The notes beneath the pieces were generated by a model. The model saw nothing but the letters and a program-made list of their open reading frames with translations. It did no database searches and had not been told where the DNA came from. Of a stretch of 64,000 nt of DNA, positions 22,680-33,084 are shown piece by piece. The stretch is from Heterocephalus glaber (taxonomy: Eukaryota; Chordata; Mammalia; Rodentia; Bathyergidae): NCBI RefSeq assembly GCF_000247695.1, contig NW_004624776.1, positions 16,929,096 through 16,993,095 on the forward strand, read 5' to 3'. Numbering within the stretch: position 1 is the first letter of the stretch; each line of letters opens with the position of its first letter. Position numbers and translations under genes: made by a program.

Positions 22680-23880
22680 GAGGAGCATTTTCCTTCCATG
22701 AGCTACTTCACCCCTATAGCTGGAAGTTCCACTCTCAGTTTTGAAAACTCCTACATCATTTGTTGCTATTCTCAGTCTCTTGCTAGGCTATTCTTTTTCT
22801 TCCAGACTTCAAAATGTACTCAAGGTCTTGCTGTATAGAGTTCTTCACTTCTCTATCCTCATTCTCACAGCTAAGTGATCTCATTCAGTTCCATGGTGTT
22901 AAATACCATCTATATATTGATGGATTCCAAGTCTGTATCTTATGCCAAATGCTTTGACTTCCAAATTCATAAACTTAACTATATGCTTTATATCTCCAAT
23001 TAGATTGAGACATCTGAAACTTAACATGTTTACATGACTGATTCCTCACCCCAAATCTACTAACACTAATTACTCATGGCCTTAGCCACAAATTTTGGCA
23101 TCATTATTTCCTTTCTTCCCTTACAATCTATTAGTAAGTCTTTTCAGCTCTGCCTTTAATTCTATGCTGAATATGACCACTTTCCATAATTTCCATTGCT
23201 AAAAATCTGACCTCAATCACCTCCATTTCTTACCCAGGGTACTGATAGTACTTTTAACCTTTCCTTTCCACCCCAACCACTCACTCACCTCAATTCATTT
23301 TCATGGCAACCAGTGTGAGTGCTGGCTTCTAAAGGTTAAATGACAGCATATCATTCATACCCTTACATAAAACCTTCAAATGGCTTCTCTACTGTAATTT
23401 GAATGTGATACAAACTCTCTTTACAAGGTTGTCCATGATCTGGCCCTATCTCCCTTTTGGATCTCATCTTTCACTTTCTTGTATGTACAGTCCACCACCC
23501 ACAGTGATGGCTCCCAAGCCCTTTAACTCATTATCACTCTAACTGAATCACTCTCTAACACAATCAGATTATTCTCTTTTCAGGGCGCTGACACTTGCTG
23601 TTCCTTTGGCTTAGAATATTTTTTCCTCTGTATCATTCTAGTATTAATACAAATGCCAACTGTTACAGCCCTTCCTCCACCACAATCACTCCCTATTGCA
23701 TTACTCCATTTTATTTTCTTAACTGTACTTAAAATATTTAAAATTCCTTAAAATGTTTTTATAGTCTGTCTTCTCCACTAGAATTAAGCTCCTTGAAGAC
23801 AAGATCTTGTTCTGTCTTATTCACTGTATCTTCAGAATCACAAATAGTTCTCTGAGCACACTAGATGTTTAAAGTATTAG
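22680..23880 (+). repeat. L2 remnants
   Basis: The run ends aagctccttgaagacaagat, cttgttctgtcttattcact, gttctctgagcaca, which is the L2 3' end. Upstream text such as tggccctatctcccttttgg and cacttgctgttcctttggct is L2-like. No frame survives. Confidence 0.55.
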
Positions 23881-23884
23881 TTGG

Positions 23885-24298
23885 GTCTTAATTACTTTTC
23901 TTGTTGCTGAGACAAAGTACCTGACACTCAAAGTTAAAGGAAGAAAGGTTTAATTGGTTGACTGTTTGTAGAGGTTTCAGTTCATAGTTGGCTGGCTCCA
24001 AGGCAGGGTAGCATGGCAGAGGGGCATAGCAGAGAAGAAACATTTTAAGGCTGGCAGAAGGCAGCAAGCAACTCCAGTAGCCCTCTTTCTATAAGGCAGG
24101 TAGCTCTCACACCCAGAGAGTCTTCCCATTATCTACTCCAACTTGAACTATGCCAAGCCAATTAGTGGACTAATTTAGTAATTACACACCCTTGATCCCA
24201 GCATCGCACACTCTAGATCCAGCCGTCTTTAAAAAGCCCCACCTATGAGTGCATGAGGATTTGGGGGGACATCTAGGCACAAGCTCTAACTGTTAGCT
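23885..24298 (-). mobile_element. ERVL-MaLR LTR, antisense
   Basis: In reverse complement it runs from gcttgtgcctagatgtccc through tggatctagagtgtgcgatg and cttgctgccttctgcc to gtcaggtactttgtctcagc, all MaLR LTR landmarks. Confidence 0.72.
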
Positions 24299-24411
24299 AT
24301 CTCATCTATTAGATATTAATTTGCCTTAGGATCAAGGAATGTGGTTTAATTTTGGTTTTCTTCTTGCTGTATCTAACAGTATGCACATAGTAGAGACAAT
24401 GTTAGATAAGA

Positions 24412-24550
24412 TGGAGGAGCTGGGCATGAATAGCCACCTAGTTTCAGCTACTCAGGAGGCTGAGGTGGTAGAGTCACTTGAGCCCACATTTGAGACTGGC
24501 TTGGGCAACACAGCAATATCCCATTTTTTAAAACAAGCAAAAAATAAGGT
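24412..24550 (+). mobile_element. B1-type SINE
   Basis: gctgggcatgaatagccacc, ctactcaggaggctgaggtg, ggcttgggcaacacagcaat. Confidence 0.7.
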
Positions 24551-25009
24551 GGAGGAACCTTTTTTTTTTTCCTAGTGTAGTGTCAAAGGTGAGCCACATC
24601 ACTGTAATTCTTCTGGACAGAGGAGATCAGCCAAAAACACTGCTAAAAAAATACAAGCAATCATGTCCCTCTCTTCACACCCTAAGTCACTGATAAGAAA
24701 ACACTTCTAGAGTTGTCATTGCTCTGTGCAACTGGAGCACACCCCTGGGCTGAAGGTAGAAAGGAACTACAGAAAAGAGTACAGAGTTATGCTTTGGTAT
24801 TTTCTCTCATTATACTTTAAATTGTTTTCAAAACATAATTGTTTAAAAAATGTTGTGTTCCCCATGAGACAAAATTTCCAAACTTATAGTTTCTAAACTT
24901 TAAGCAATTTAGCTTGAATAAAGTTCATGTGTTCTAACAGTTTTTGAGGCTGAGAGCCAGAAAATCAATGTAGTGATATCACTACTAGCATTTTATTTGA
25001 ATGACTCAT

Positions 25010-25085
25010 TTTGTGGTTCTGGGAATTGAACCCAGGGCCTCACATATTCTAGATAAGCACTCTACCATCGAACTATACCCCACTC
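25010..25085 (-). mobile_element. ID-like SINE, antisense (old type), 3' of IFT88
   Basis: tctgggaattgaacccaggg ... gcactctaccatcgaactat. Lies about 165 bp beyond the inferred IFT88 transcript end. Confidence 0.7.
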
Positions 25086-25249
25086 CTCACTTTAAAAAAA
25101 TAGGATCTATAGAAAGTATAAGAATGAACTGCAATAAGTGTCTGTATACATATACATATATATGTATGTGTAGATACGAGATTGTCCAACAAAATTTATG
25201 TCTTCCTGTGGGCCAGTGTTATCAAAAAGGTAAGGAAGTCACTGGTTTG

Positions 25250-25437
25250 AAGCATTAGTTTCACATGTTTTTATTCCATAAAAACAACAACATAAAGGCA
25301 TACTCACAGAACAGAATACACATAAAGTTTTAACAGTGTACAAAATTAAAGTTTGGATATTAAATCCAAAGTTTATGATAAGTATTATCTGTAAGGCAAT
25401 TTATTTCTTTTAAAAAAATAACACAATAAAGTGTATA
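25250..25437 (-). other. IFT88: IFT88 3' UTR (approximate)
   Basis: This is the stretch after the stop codon on the minus strand, AT-rich, up to a little past the first AATAAA hexamer. The 3' end is inferred from the hexamer position rather than observed, so the boundary is good to perhaps 20 bp. No repeat is recognised in it. Confidence 0.6.
25270..25275 (-). terminator. Candidate IFT88 poly(A) signal AATAAA
   Basis: The hexamer AATAAA reads on the minus strand about 163 nt after the stop codon. It is the first consensus hexamer in the 3' flank. Cleavage would be expected 15-30 nt farther on, near 25250. No transcript data are available to confirm use. Confidence 0.6.
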
Positions 25438-25559
25438 TTATTCTGGAAGCAAGTCATCTCCCAACTCTTCATCCGCAAAATCATCCTCTTCGATTCTTTT
25501 TTTGGCTGCAGTTTTTGGTCTTTCTATTTGAGGGCCAAGTGGATCCACATAGGATGCAT
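25438..25559 (-). CDS. IFT88: IFT88 last coding exon and stop (acidic C-terminus)
   Basis: This is the terminal coding exon, encoding ASYVDPLGPQIERPKTAAKK and then RIEEDDFADEELGDDLLPE, ending in TAA at 25440-25438. The acidic C-terminus is the recognised end of vertebrate IFT88. The acceptor is ...TTTTGAAACCTAG, with a weaker pyrimidine tract than the other exons. AT at the exon start completes the split Asp codon. The length is 2 + 39 x 3 + 3 = 122 bp. The six exons together give 526 coding nucleotides with all phases compatible and no internal stops, so the gene looks intact here. Confidence 0.97.
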
Positions 25560-25795
25560 CTAGGTTTCAAAATAGGTTGTATCATTAGAGTAATACAGAA
25601 AAACAAAAGAAACATGAAACCAATTAGTCTCATAATCAAAAGTGAACTCAGAGTGAACAGAAATGCTCTCCCATGTTAAGTTTTGTCTGTAGATACCAAA
25701 TTCTTAATAATTCCCAATTACACATTTGCCATCTCACCAATCTTCATCAGACCTGCTATGCCTGTAGGAACTGGGTGGGGAGCACCAGCACTTGC

Positions 25796-25906
25796 CTATT
25801 TCTTTGTTACTGCTACTTTCATAAGGTTCATTTGTCCCAGGTAAAGCTCTGAGTTTGGCACTTAGTCGTTCACCTTTACTACTGGCACTACTGTTCTGGC
25901 CACTAT
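25796..25906 (-). CDS. IFT88: IFT88 penultimate coding exon, followed by a GC donor
   Basis: The acceptor TTTTGTGTTTTCAG is followed by the split Asp codon and SGQNSSASSKGERLSAKLRA, then LPGTNEPYESSSNKEI. This is a conserved Ser-rich stretch of the IFT88 tail. The exon is 111 bp, phase 1 at both ends. The exon-end G and the following GCAAGT form a GC donor rather than GT. This boundary is forced because only the junction ATA-G|AT-GCA restores EI-DASYVDPL with the last exon. If the 236-bp intron were retained, the frame would read about 20 unrelated residues and stop at about 25734. Confidence 0.95.
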
Positions 25907-26105
25907 CTGAAAACACAAAAATAAAAATGCATTTGTTTAATATGCTGAGAAAATATAACACTACTTTGTGCATCTTAAAGCATACTTATTTGCCAACAAG
26001 TAGGCAGACTGTTTCATTTGGAAGCCAACTTCTTAGGAATGTAAAATTCTTGTTTAAAAGAAATCACTTGCAGGAAACCTACATTATATAAAAACAGCTC
26101 TTAAA

Positions 26106-26160
26106 AGTAATATATATATCACACATATATATACATATATATATACATATATATATTCTT
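26106..26160. repeat. AT-rich microsatellite
   Basis: Alternating tatata/catata tract, 200 bp upstream (in the intron) of the IFT88 penultimate exon acceptor. Confidence 0.9.
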
Positions 26161-26817
26161 TCAAATGTGTAAGAATTTGTAAGATTTATAAGAATCTTTT
26201 TGGTTTATGTCTTGTACTCTGAGTAACTACTTTGAAGATAATGATACACAGTATAATAACTACTGTTATTCTCTTATTTGATCATGAAATTTCATTTTAT
26301 TTTTTCTTTAAAAAATTTAAAGTGCTTGGTTATAGATTTCAGTTTTAGAGAAGAGCTTGTGGGAAGCTGAGAAATTACCCTGACTGATACAGCTTGGCAA
26401 AGAAGAAACAGCGTGTGAAGAAAGAGCAATGGGCCAGCGTAAGATCAGTATGAACTGTATGTACCATCAACCTCATGTCACACTGGTGAGAGGCCCTAAA
26501 ATTTCAGCATGTGAAAAACAAAGTCACAGGCTGAGTATGCTGAATCTAGGTGGCAGGGAACCTAGACCACACAATCACGTTCTTCAAACATCTGAAGAAT
26601 GTTCACATAGAAGGTGATTATACTTCCCCTTGCAGTGGGACAGATTATGTATCAGTATTAGGAAAAACTCAGACAGAATTATAGCTATCATTCACTTCTT
26701 TGAGAAAAGAATACAATCTATATTATTGAAGATTTTCAGATAGAGCAGAACTAAACTGTATGACTCCTCTATCCCTAGCTCTTATTTCTTCCTCTTTAAA
26801 TTCCTATAATTTTTGTG

Positions 26818-26900
26818 TGTTTTTGTAGTGCTAGGGGTCAAACTTAGGGACTCATGCATGCAAAGTGCATACTATTTACTACACCATACCTCCAGCCCAA
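26818..26900 (-). mobile_element. ID-like SINE, antisense (old type)
   Basis: tgctaggggtcaaacttagg ... catacctccagccc. Confidence 0.65.
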
Positions 26901-27042
26901 TGACGTCATTTTAAAAAATTCTGTAAACTTTATTTTAATGAGAGTAGTCACCAACTCACTATTTATTTTATGTATTCTTCATACTTTAATTTATTGATAA
27001 TTTTTGGGGGAATAAATCAAAACAAGATGGTTGTATTTATTT

Positions 27043-27117
27043 CTGTTGTGCTGGGATTGAATTCAGGGCCTCCTGCATGCAATGAAAGTACTGTACTACT
27101 GAGCTACCCTAGACCTA
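27043..27117 (-). mobile_element. ID-like SINE, antisense (old type)
   Basis: tgctgggattgaattcaggg ... actgtactactgagctaccc. Confidence 0.65.
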
Positions 27118-27589
27118 AATGTCCACATTTTCAGATTGGCCAATTGACCCAAACTAAGTCTTCTCTGAGTTCTTAATCAAAATATTACATTTCTTACCTC
27201 TACAATTGATATTACTGGAAAATAAAATCCCATAATTTAATGATTTTCTACACTTTGGTATATTTTAAACTATTTTGCTCTTTTTTTTTATTAGGACAAA
27301 GGAAATTTTCTTCCATCCAGAAGTGTTTATGGATTTCTTTCAAATTGTGTGAACTCAGGTCAAGAAAGCTTGAAAAACACTGATGTAGGCAGTATTTCTT
27401 TTGCTTTTTCATGTAAATATGTTAGCAATATAACCCTGATATCTCCCTCAGGCACCCCAAACCCTTCTGATATCCCAATGTCTGGTTCCCAGCCTGAGAG
27501 ATTCAAATCCTGTGGAAAGAATGAACTTTTAAGAAAAGGAAACTTAACCTCTTAAAAAAAGGTCAGATGTTCAGTTGAAAAATGAAACC

Positions 27590-27712
27590 TTTTTTGGGGG
27601 GATAGGGTCTTGTTATGTTGCCCAGGTTGGCCTCAAATTTGTGATCCTCCTGCCTGAGCAACCAGAGAAATTGGAATTACAGGTATGTGCTACCATGCCT
27701 AACTTATAATAC
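27590..27712 (-). mobile_element. B1-type SINE, antisense
   Basis: gatagggtcttgttatgttg, cccaggttggcctcaaattt, ggaattacaggtatgtgcta. Confidence 0.72.
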
Positions 27713-27719
27713 AGTTTTC

Positions 27720-27860
27720 CCCACATCTTTTTTATTAGTACATATTTTTATATAGATTAATAGATTTCATTTTGGCAGATTCATACATACATATAACATA
27801 TTTTGATCATTTTCAACCCCCATCACTCCTCCTCATAATATAGTTTTAATGAGTTTTCAT
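27720..27860 (-). mobile_element. L1 3'-end fragment, antisense
   Basis: T-rich start followed by ttcatacatacatataacat and cattttcaacccccatcact, a typical antisense L1 3' UTR string seen across rodent genomes. Confidence 0.5.
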
Positions 27861-29247
27861 TATAAACACAATGGGGGTATATTGTGAATGCTATTATTCA
27901 TTTTTAATCAACTTCCATGAGGCAAAAATACCATATGTGGGTAGGCACAAATGGATTAATAAGCATTCATAAGGGTGGGTGGGTATAAGGCTTAAATAAT
28001 AAAATGATACCATTTAAAAAATTAATATACTTATCTCACCACAGCAAGAAACAATGCTTGCTATTTCCTGGAGGGAAGTTATATAATAAATAGGTTCAGA
28101 AAATAAGAAGTTGGAAATAAATTTATCTGATATTTCAAATAACACTAAAACTTCCAAATGAAACTTTTAATATTTTAAAGAGGAAACTCTTCGAATCATA
28201 GAATTTAGAGTAAGAATGAATCTTGAAATTTATCTATACCAGAAAAAGAGAATGTCTGTATTGAAGTATAGAAAGATAATTCCCAAAGTAAACAATACAA
28301 ATGGCCAATAAATAGTTTATCTTTACTTAACCTTAGAAACATATTAAGTGAAAAAAGCAAGTCAGAACACCACATACTGAATATCTTTATTAGAAAATTC
28401 AAAATCAAGCAAAACTAAATAAATTGTTACACATATGAAATATTATATATGAAAAAGCAAATGTTATGGTTAGATATGAAATGCCTCTTAAAGTTCCTAT
28501 GTTGAGGGGTTGGGGCCCAACGCAGTAATGTTCAGGGATGGAGCCTTTGGAAGGTGATTGGATCATGAGAGCTCTAACTTCATCAGTGGACAGATCCACT
28601 GATGGATTCATAATTTGATGGCATTGTTTTGAGGTAACAGAAATTCAGGAGGTAGGATCTAGTTGATTGGAATGGGTCCCATATCCCATATAGCCCTTGG
28701 GGACTGTAACTGGTCTCTAGCTCCTTCCTCTTTGGCTTCCTCTCTGTTTCCTGGGTGCCTCATGAGGTTTCTGCCATACCCTTCTGCCGTGATGTTTCTG
28801 CCTTGCCACAGGCCTGAAAGCAATGGAGTAAGCAACCATGGATTGAAACCTCTGAAACTGTGAGCTGTAATAAATTTTTCCTCAAATTAATTTCTCTCAA
28901 TTGTATAGTACAATCTATGGATTTCAGAAAGATTTATCCTGGCATTGTATATGGTAAAGAAAAACAAAGTGGTACTGCTGATGTCAACATTGTACCACGA
29001 TGAAAATATTGATAGGGAAACGTCAACCAAATGGAAGACTCAGATGGAAACTTTCTACAACAAAACAAAAGGCAGAGTAGATGTTGTTGATGAGTCATGC
29101 AGCAACTATAATGTCACTTAAAACACAAAGCGTTGGCCAATGGTTGTGTTTTACTCAATCCTAAACATGTGTGACATAAATAGTTTGATAGTTTTTAAAG
29201 AAAATAACAAGTGCGAAATACCACAGGGAAATTTTTTTTTTAGATGA

Positions 29248-29535
29248 TTGGGTCTGGAACTCTTAAGAGGTCATTTACAGCAGGGGAAAAATCAAATGTT
29301 TCTGCCCAGGAAACTATGCAAAAAAATTTTGGAGCCCACTGGTGAGCTGACAGGTGAACAAGCAGGCACAGCATCTGAAAGACCTACTAAGACAACAAGA
29401 AAACCAAAAAGATGTCACCTGTGGCCTACAAGAAAGGACAGGAAAACAAAACATACGTGCTATCCATGTAAGCGATACTTGTGTATGGAACATGCAATTT
29501 TCATGTGTGAAGACTGCCTTAGGTATGATAATTGA
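29248..29535 (+). pseudogene. piggyBac C-terminal domain, longest open segment
   Basis: This 95-residue open frame covers the end of the transposase: the basic LPRKLCKKILEP segment, a linker, then the cysteine-rich domain. That domain reads KRCHLWP..TCYPCKRYLCMEHAIFMCEDCL. The family has paired Cys/His ligands (C-x2-C, C-x2-C, C-x2-H, C-x2-C) which bind terminal-repeat DNA. Here the second ligand of the first pair is Trp, so one site is lost; the others remain. The open frame ends naturally at TGA, but is cut off upstream by frameshifts. It is a fragment, not a working transposase. Confidence 0.8.
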
Positions 29536-29757
29536 AGCAAAGTTTATTTTTGGTGTAGAGTTCTATTGGTATTTTCATTGTAGCTCACATAGGTTTTTAT
29601 TTCTGATGTTATCTTTTGGGTTTTGTAAGCAAGTAAACAGCTGATGTGAAAATGTTTATTCTAAACATTCAGTACATATTAAGAATTTAATACTATATTT
29701 TATTGATATTTTATGTTCCTGTTAACCACATATTGTATAATATAATAAGAACCTCCT

Positions 29758-29826
29758 AGGCCAGGATTTAGCTCAGTGGGCTCGAAAGTGCAAGGTCCTG
29801 AGTTTGATCCCCAGTACCACAAAACC
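29758..29826 (+). mobile_element. ID-like SINE inside the piggyBac retrocopy
   Basis: ggccaggatttagctcagtg ... gagtttgatccccagtacca with a middle deletion. Target-like repeats aacctcct and cacctcct flank it. Confidence 0.8.
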
Positions 29827-29831
29827 ACCTC

Positions 29832-30115
29832 CTGACAGAACAGCAAGACACGTGAGATGTTAAGTACGGCCTACAAAAAGGACAGGAAAGCAGAACACAT
29901 GTGCTGTGTGTAAGCAATATGTGTGTATGGAATGTGCTACTGTCATGTGTGAAGACTGCCTTAGGTATGATAATTGAAGTAAACATTTTTCTTTTTTGAA
30001 GAGTACCATTAGCATTTTCATTGTAGTTCACATAGGTTTTTATTTCTGATGTTCTTTTTTAGACTTTGAATACCAAAAACCAGTTGATGTTGAAAATTTT
30101 GATCTTTTTTTATGA
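29832..30115 (+). pseudogene. Second copy of the piggyBac Cys-rich tail and 3' UTR
   Basis: This is a diverged repeat of 29381-29690. It reads NTCAVCKQYVCMECATVMCE followed by DCLRYDN and a stop, followed by the same 3' UTR landmark (cacataggtttttatttctg). The His ligand of the finger has become Cys. Upstream of the tail only about 60 bp is shared before the copies diverge. The duplication predates or accompanies the insertion, since both copies lie inside the same flanking duplication. Confidence 0.75.
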
Positions 30116-30582
30116 CCACTCAATAAATATTAAAAATGGAAAAAAATTAATTTCTCTCAGGTATTTCTGTGATAGAGATGGAAAGCTGACTAACACACAG
30201 GAAATGGAATAATACAAAACTGAAAGTCTATAAACTATCAAACGTATAGTAGATACCTGTGGGGAAGTGGAAATGGGTTGGGGAAGATTACATAGGTGGG
30301 AGAGATAGGAATTGGATGTTCTGGTTCTAATGTTTTATGATGGCTTCATTACTTTTTATTTTTAATAGCCTTAAAACAAAGGTATTACATGTTTTCTTTT
30401 TTTATGTACCAAATATTACATAATTTAAACAGTCAAATAATTCTAAGATTCTAAATGCAAAATTTTAATTTTGCCTATTAAAATGAGAAGTATCAAGTTA
30501 GCAAGTGAAATAAAGAAACTTTCTGAGTGTAGTCTGGTAGTATATATCAAAAAACTTAACATTTTGTAGTCAGGGCATTGGG

Positions 30583-30668
30583 GAGTTAGCTTAGTGATAG
30601 AGCTTGCATTTAACATACGTGAAGTCCTGGATTCCATACCTAACATATGCGCACGCACACACACACAT
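30583..30668 (+). mobile_element. ID-like SINE (old type) with CA tail
   Basis: cattggggagttagcttagt ... gtcctggattccatacctaa, running into a short (CA)n. Confidence 0.6.
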
Positions 30669-31837
30669 AGACTTCATTCTCCCAGAGGCACTGATTTAAC
30701 AACAACATTTGTTCCAAGAGCCTTAATGAGAACTCTAGAAACTACTTTGGAAGCTAGACTATCCAAGCAAGCTCAAAGCCAAGAAACAGGTAAGAAAAGC
30801 CCTTTCATTCAAAGTATGTCAGCTCCTCACCTAAGCTGGGATGGGACAAAAAGGCCAAGTCATAGCTTCTCCCTTGGGAGGAAAAGGAAAGAATGGAATG
30901 TACAGCCAACATCTGGCTTCTGAGGGAACTGCTCAAGGGATTGGCTTCTGTCTAACCTGTCTCTGAGTCCCAGTGAGGAACTGGCACATTTTGGGTACTT
31001 GGAGGCTGCTAAGAACAAGAGAGCTCTGTGGCTTGCTGTAGGCTACAGTACCACAGACAGATGCCAGCACAGCTCACTATGATCAGGAGGTTACGGGTTT
31101 TCCTTTGGAAGGGAAAGAGAAAAGTGGAATATAAATTCAATGTTCTGGCTTTTGTGTTGCTGCTGATGAACTGGTATCTACCTACTTGACTCAAGAGTTC
31201 ACACAGGGAACCCACATACGTTGCATACATGGGGCTGGAGAGAACAGAGTAGCCCTAGTTTCTTGTTCAGTGTCAGAGACCCTACAGCACCACAGACAGA
31301 TAGCACAGAGAGCAAGGGAAACCAGCTAACTCCTCTAATTGCAAATTACATCTACACGGTCCAGAGAAGCCTTTAGAGGCCTTCATAATCTCTAGCTAGG
31401 ATGCCTGTGAAGGTCTTCTGTACAAAACCAGTCCGTAAAAATTTGGAGAGATGGTTTTTCTTGAATGTACAAATCACAAGAAGGAACAACAAGACAAAAG
31501 AATAGAAAAACATAACCCAATCAAAGAAGCAAAATCAACCCAAAGAGATGAAGATCTATGAATTATCTGACAAAGAATTCAAAATAATCATCTTTAAGAA
31601 GCTCTCTGGGCTATAAAAGAAGGTCACATCCAACTAAATAAAATCAGGAAAATGATGAATGAAAAAATGGGGAGAATATTAATAAAGAGACAGGTACTAT
31701 GAAAAAGATCCAAATAGAAATTCTGTAGCTAAAGAAAATAATAACAACGTAAACTTTACTAGGCAGGATTAGCAGTAGATTTGATTGAACTGAAAAAAGA
31801 ATCAGTAAACTAAAAAGTCATTTAAAATTATCAAATC

Positions 31838-31925
31838 AGGCTGGGGATTTAGCTTAGTGGTTCTGGCACCTGCCTTGCAAGTGCAAGGTCCAGAGTTTGA
31901 TCCCCAGTACCAAAAATAAAATAAA
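31838..31925 (+). mobile_element. ID-like SINE in the old L1
   Basis: ctggggatttagcttagtgg ... gagtttgatccccagtacca. Target duplication aaaattatcaaatca flanks it. Confidence 0.88.
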
Positions 31926-32457
31926 ATTATCAAATCAAAAGGACAAAGAAACGAAGAAAAGTGAAGAACGCCTAAGGAGATTATATGACATCATCAAGAG
32001 GAGCAATGCATATGAGAATGAGAATCCTAGAAGGAGAAGAAGACAAACAGAATGGGGCAAAGAGATTATTTGAAGAAATGATGGCTGAAAATTTCTCTAG
32101 GCTGAGGAAGCAATGAGGATTTAAATCCAAGAAGCTCAAAGATCTCCAACCATGATAAACCTAAAAAGACTCATGCTGAGATCCATTATAATCAAATTGT
32201 CAAAGGTCAAAACAATGTTGAAAGTAGCAAGAGAAAAAGGATTTACCACCTACAAGACAGCTTCCATAAGATTATCAGCAGACTTCTGAAAAGAAACATT
32301 ACAGACCAGCAGGGAATGGACCCATACAATCAAAGTGCGGAAAGAAGAAAACCTGCCACCAAGAATACTGGACTCATCAAAACTGTCCTTAATAGAGAAC
32401 TTTGAGGTAAACAAAAGTTGAATCATCACCACTAGATCTTCCAAGATCTTGCCAAAG

Positions 32458-32655
32458 AAGCTGGGTGTGGTACTGCACACCTGTGATCCCTCCAGGAGGC
32501 TGAGGCGGGAGGATCACAAGTTCCAGCCCAGCCTGGGAAGCTCAGTGACTTAGTGAGACCCTGTCTCCAAGTGAAAATTAAAAATGGGTTGGTAATGTAG
32601 CTCAGTGCAAAGGCCCTCAGTTCAATATCCCACTACTAAAAAACCAAAACCAAAA
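32458..32655 (+). mobile_element. B1-plus-ID dimeric SINE
   Basis: Left monomer agctgggtgtggtactgcac ... gggaagctcagtgacttagt is 7SL/B1-derived. Right monomer gggttggtaatgtagctcag ... is tRNA-derived. A-rich tail. Confidence 0.78.
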
Positions 32656-32667
32656 ACAAAACACCTA

Positions 32668-32750
32668 TATATATAGTACTGGGGATCAAAACCAGGATGT
32701 TTCATATGCTAGGCAAGCACTGTATCACTGATCTATAGCCTCAACTCCAA
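32668..32750 (-). mobile_element. ID-like SINE, antisense (old type)
   Basis: tagtactggggatcaaaacc ... gcaagcactgtatcactgat. Confidence 0.65.
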
Positions 32751-32857
32751 AAGAATAAAATATTCAGGAATAAAAGGAACCAGGGAGGTAAAAGACACAT
32801 ACATCAAAACTGCAAAATATAGAAAGAAATTAAATATGACATAAATAAATGGATAGG

Positions 32858-32948
32858 CTGGGCCGGGGATTTAGCTCAGTGGTTTCGCCTTCTGCTGCGC
32901 AAGCGCAAGGACCCGAGTTCGATCCCCAGTACCAATAAATAAATAAAT
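32858..32948 (+). mobile_element. ID-like SINE, very young
   Basis: ccggggatttagctcagtgg ... gacccgagttcgatccccag with near-perfect A and B boxes and an (AATA)n tail. Target duplications aaataaatggatagg at 32843-32857 and 32949-32963. Confidence 0.92.
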
Positions 32949-33084
32949 AAATAAATGGATAGGCATCTGGTGCCATGAGTTGGAAATTTGTATATTGTTA
33001 AAACATCTATACCATCCAAAGCAATCTAGAAAGTTAACCTATCAAAATTTCAATGGCATTTTTTTCAGAAATAGCAAAACACAC

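Larger units (their letters stand above)
28900..30143 (+). mobile_element. piggyBac transposase-derived retrocopy (5'-truncated, decayed)
   Basis: The insert is flanked by a perfect 16-bp duplication (28884-28899 and 30144-30159) and has AATAAA at 30122-30127 followed by an A-rich end. Three reading-frame blocks show it is piggyBac transposase. Near 28950-29110 it reads LLMSTLYHDENIDRE, then FYNKTKGRVDVVDE and CSNYNV, spanning the last catalytic Asp region. After an in-frame TAA comes NTKRWPMVVFYSILNMCDIN. Finally there is a Cys-rich C-terminal zinc-binding tail. It interrupts a MaLR LTR. The long duplication and poly(A) features suggest L1-mediated copying of a transcript rather than DNA transposition, which would give a bare TTAA. 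An ID SINE later inserted at about 29758. Confidence 0.82.
28462..30199 (+). mobile_element. ERVL-MaLR LTR split by the piggyBac retrocopy
   Basis: The LTR begins TGTTATGGTTAGATATG at 28462 and contains the family's landmarks: gattggatcatgagagc, the 'gaaacctctgaaactgtgag' segment and a polyadenylation region. It stops at 28899 and resumes at 30160 with ggtatttctgtgatagag to ...gctgactaacacaca. Near-matching 5-bp flanks (gcaaa and ggaaa) fit MaLR insertion. There are no viral coding regions. Confidence 0.75.

Noticed and set aside
25734..25795. Alternative C-terminus after NKEI as the normal IFT88 end
   Set aside because: The conserved DASYVDPL...DDLLPE exon follows 236 bp later with matching phase, so the read-through is better treated as intron retention.
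28900..30143. Active piggyBac transposon
   Set aside because: 5'-truncated, with in-frame stops and frameshifts, mutated zinc ligands and no visible terminal inverted repeats.
32858..32948. Possible tRNA gene
   Set aside because: Good A and B boxes, but the body is the ID SINE consensus with an A-rich tail and flanking duplications; no proper cloverleaf anticodon arm.
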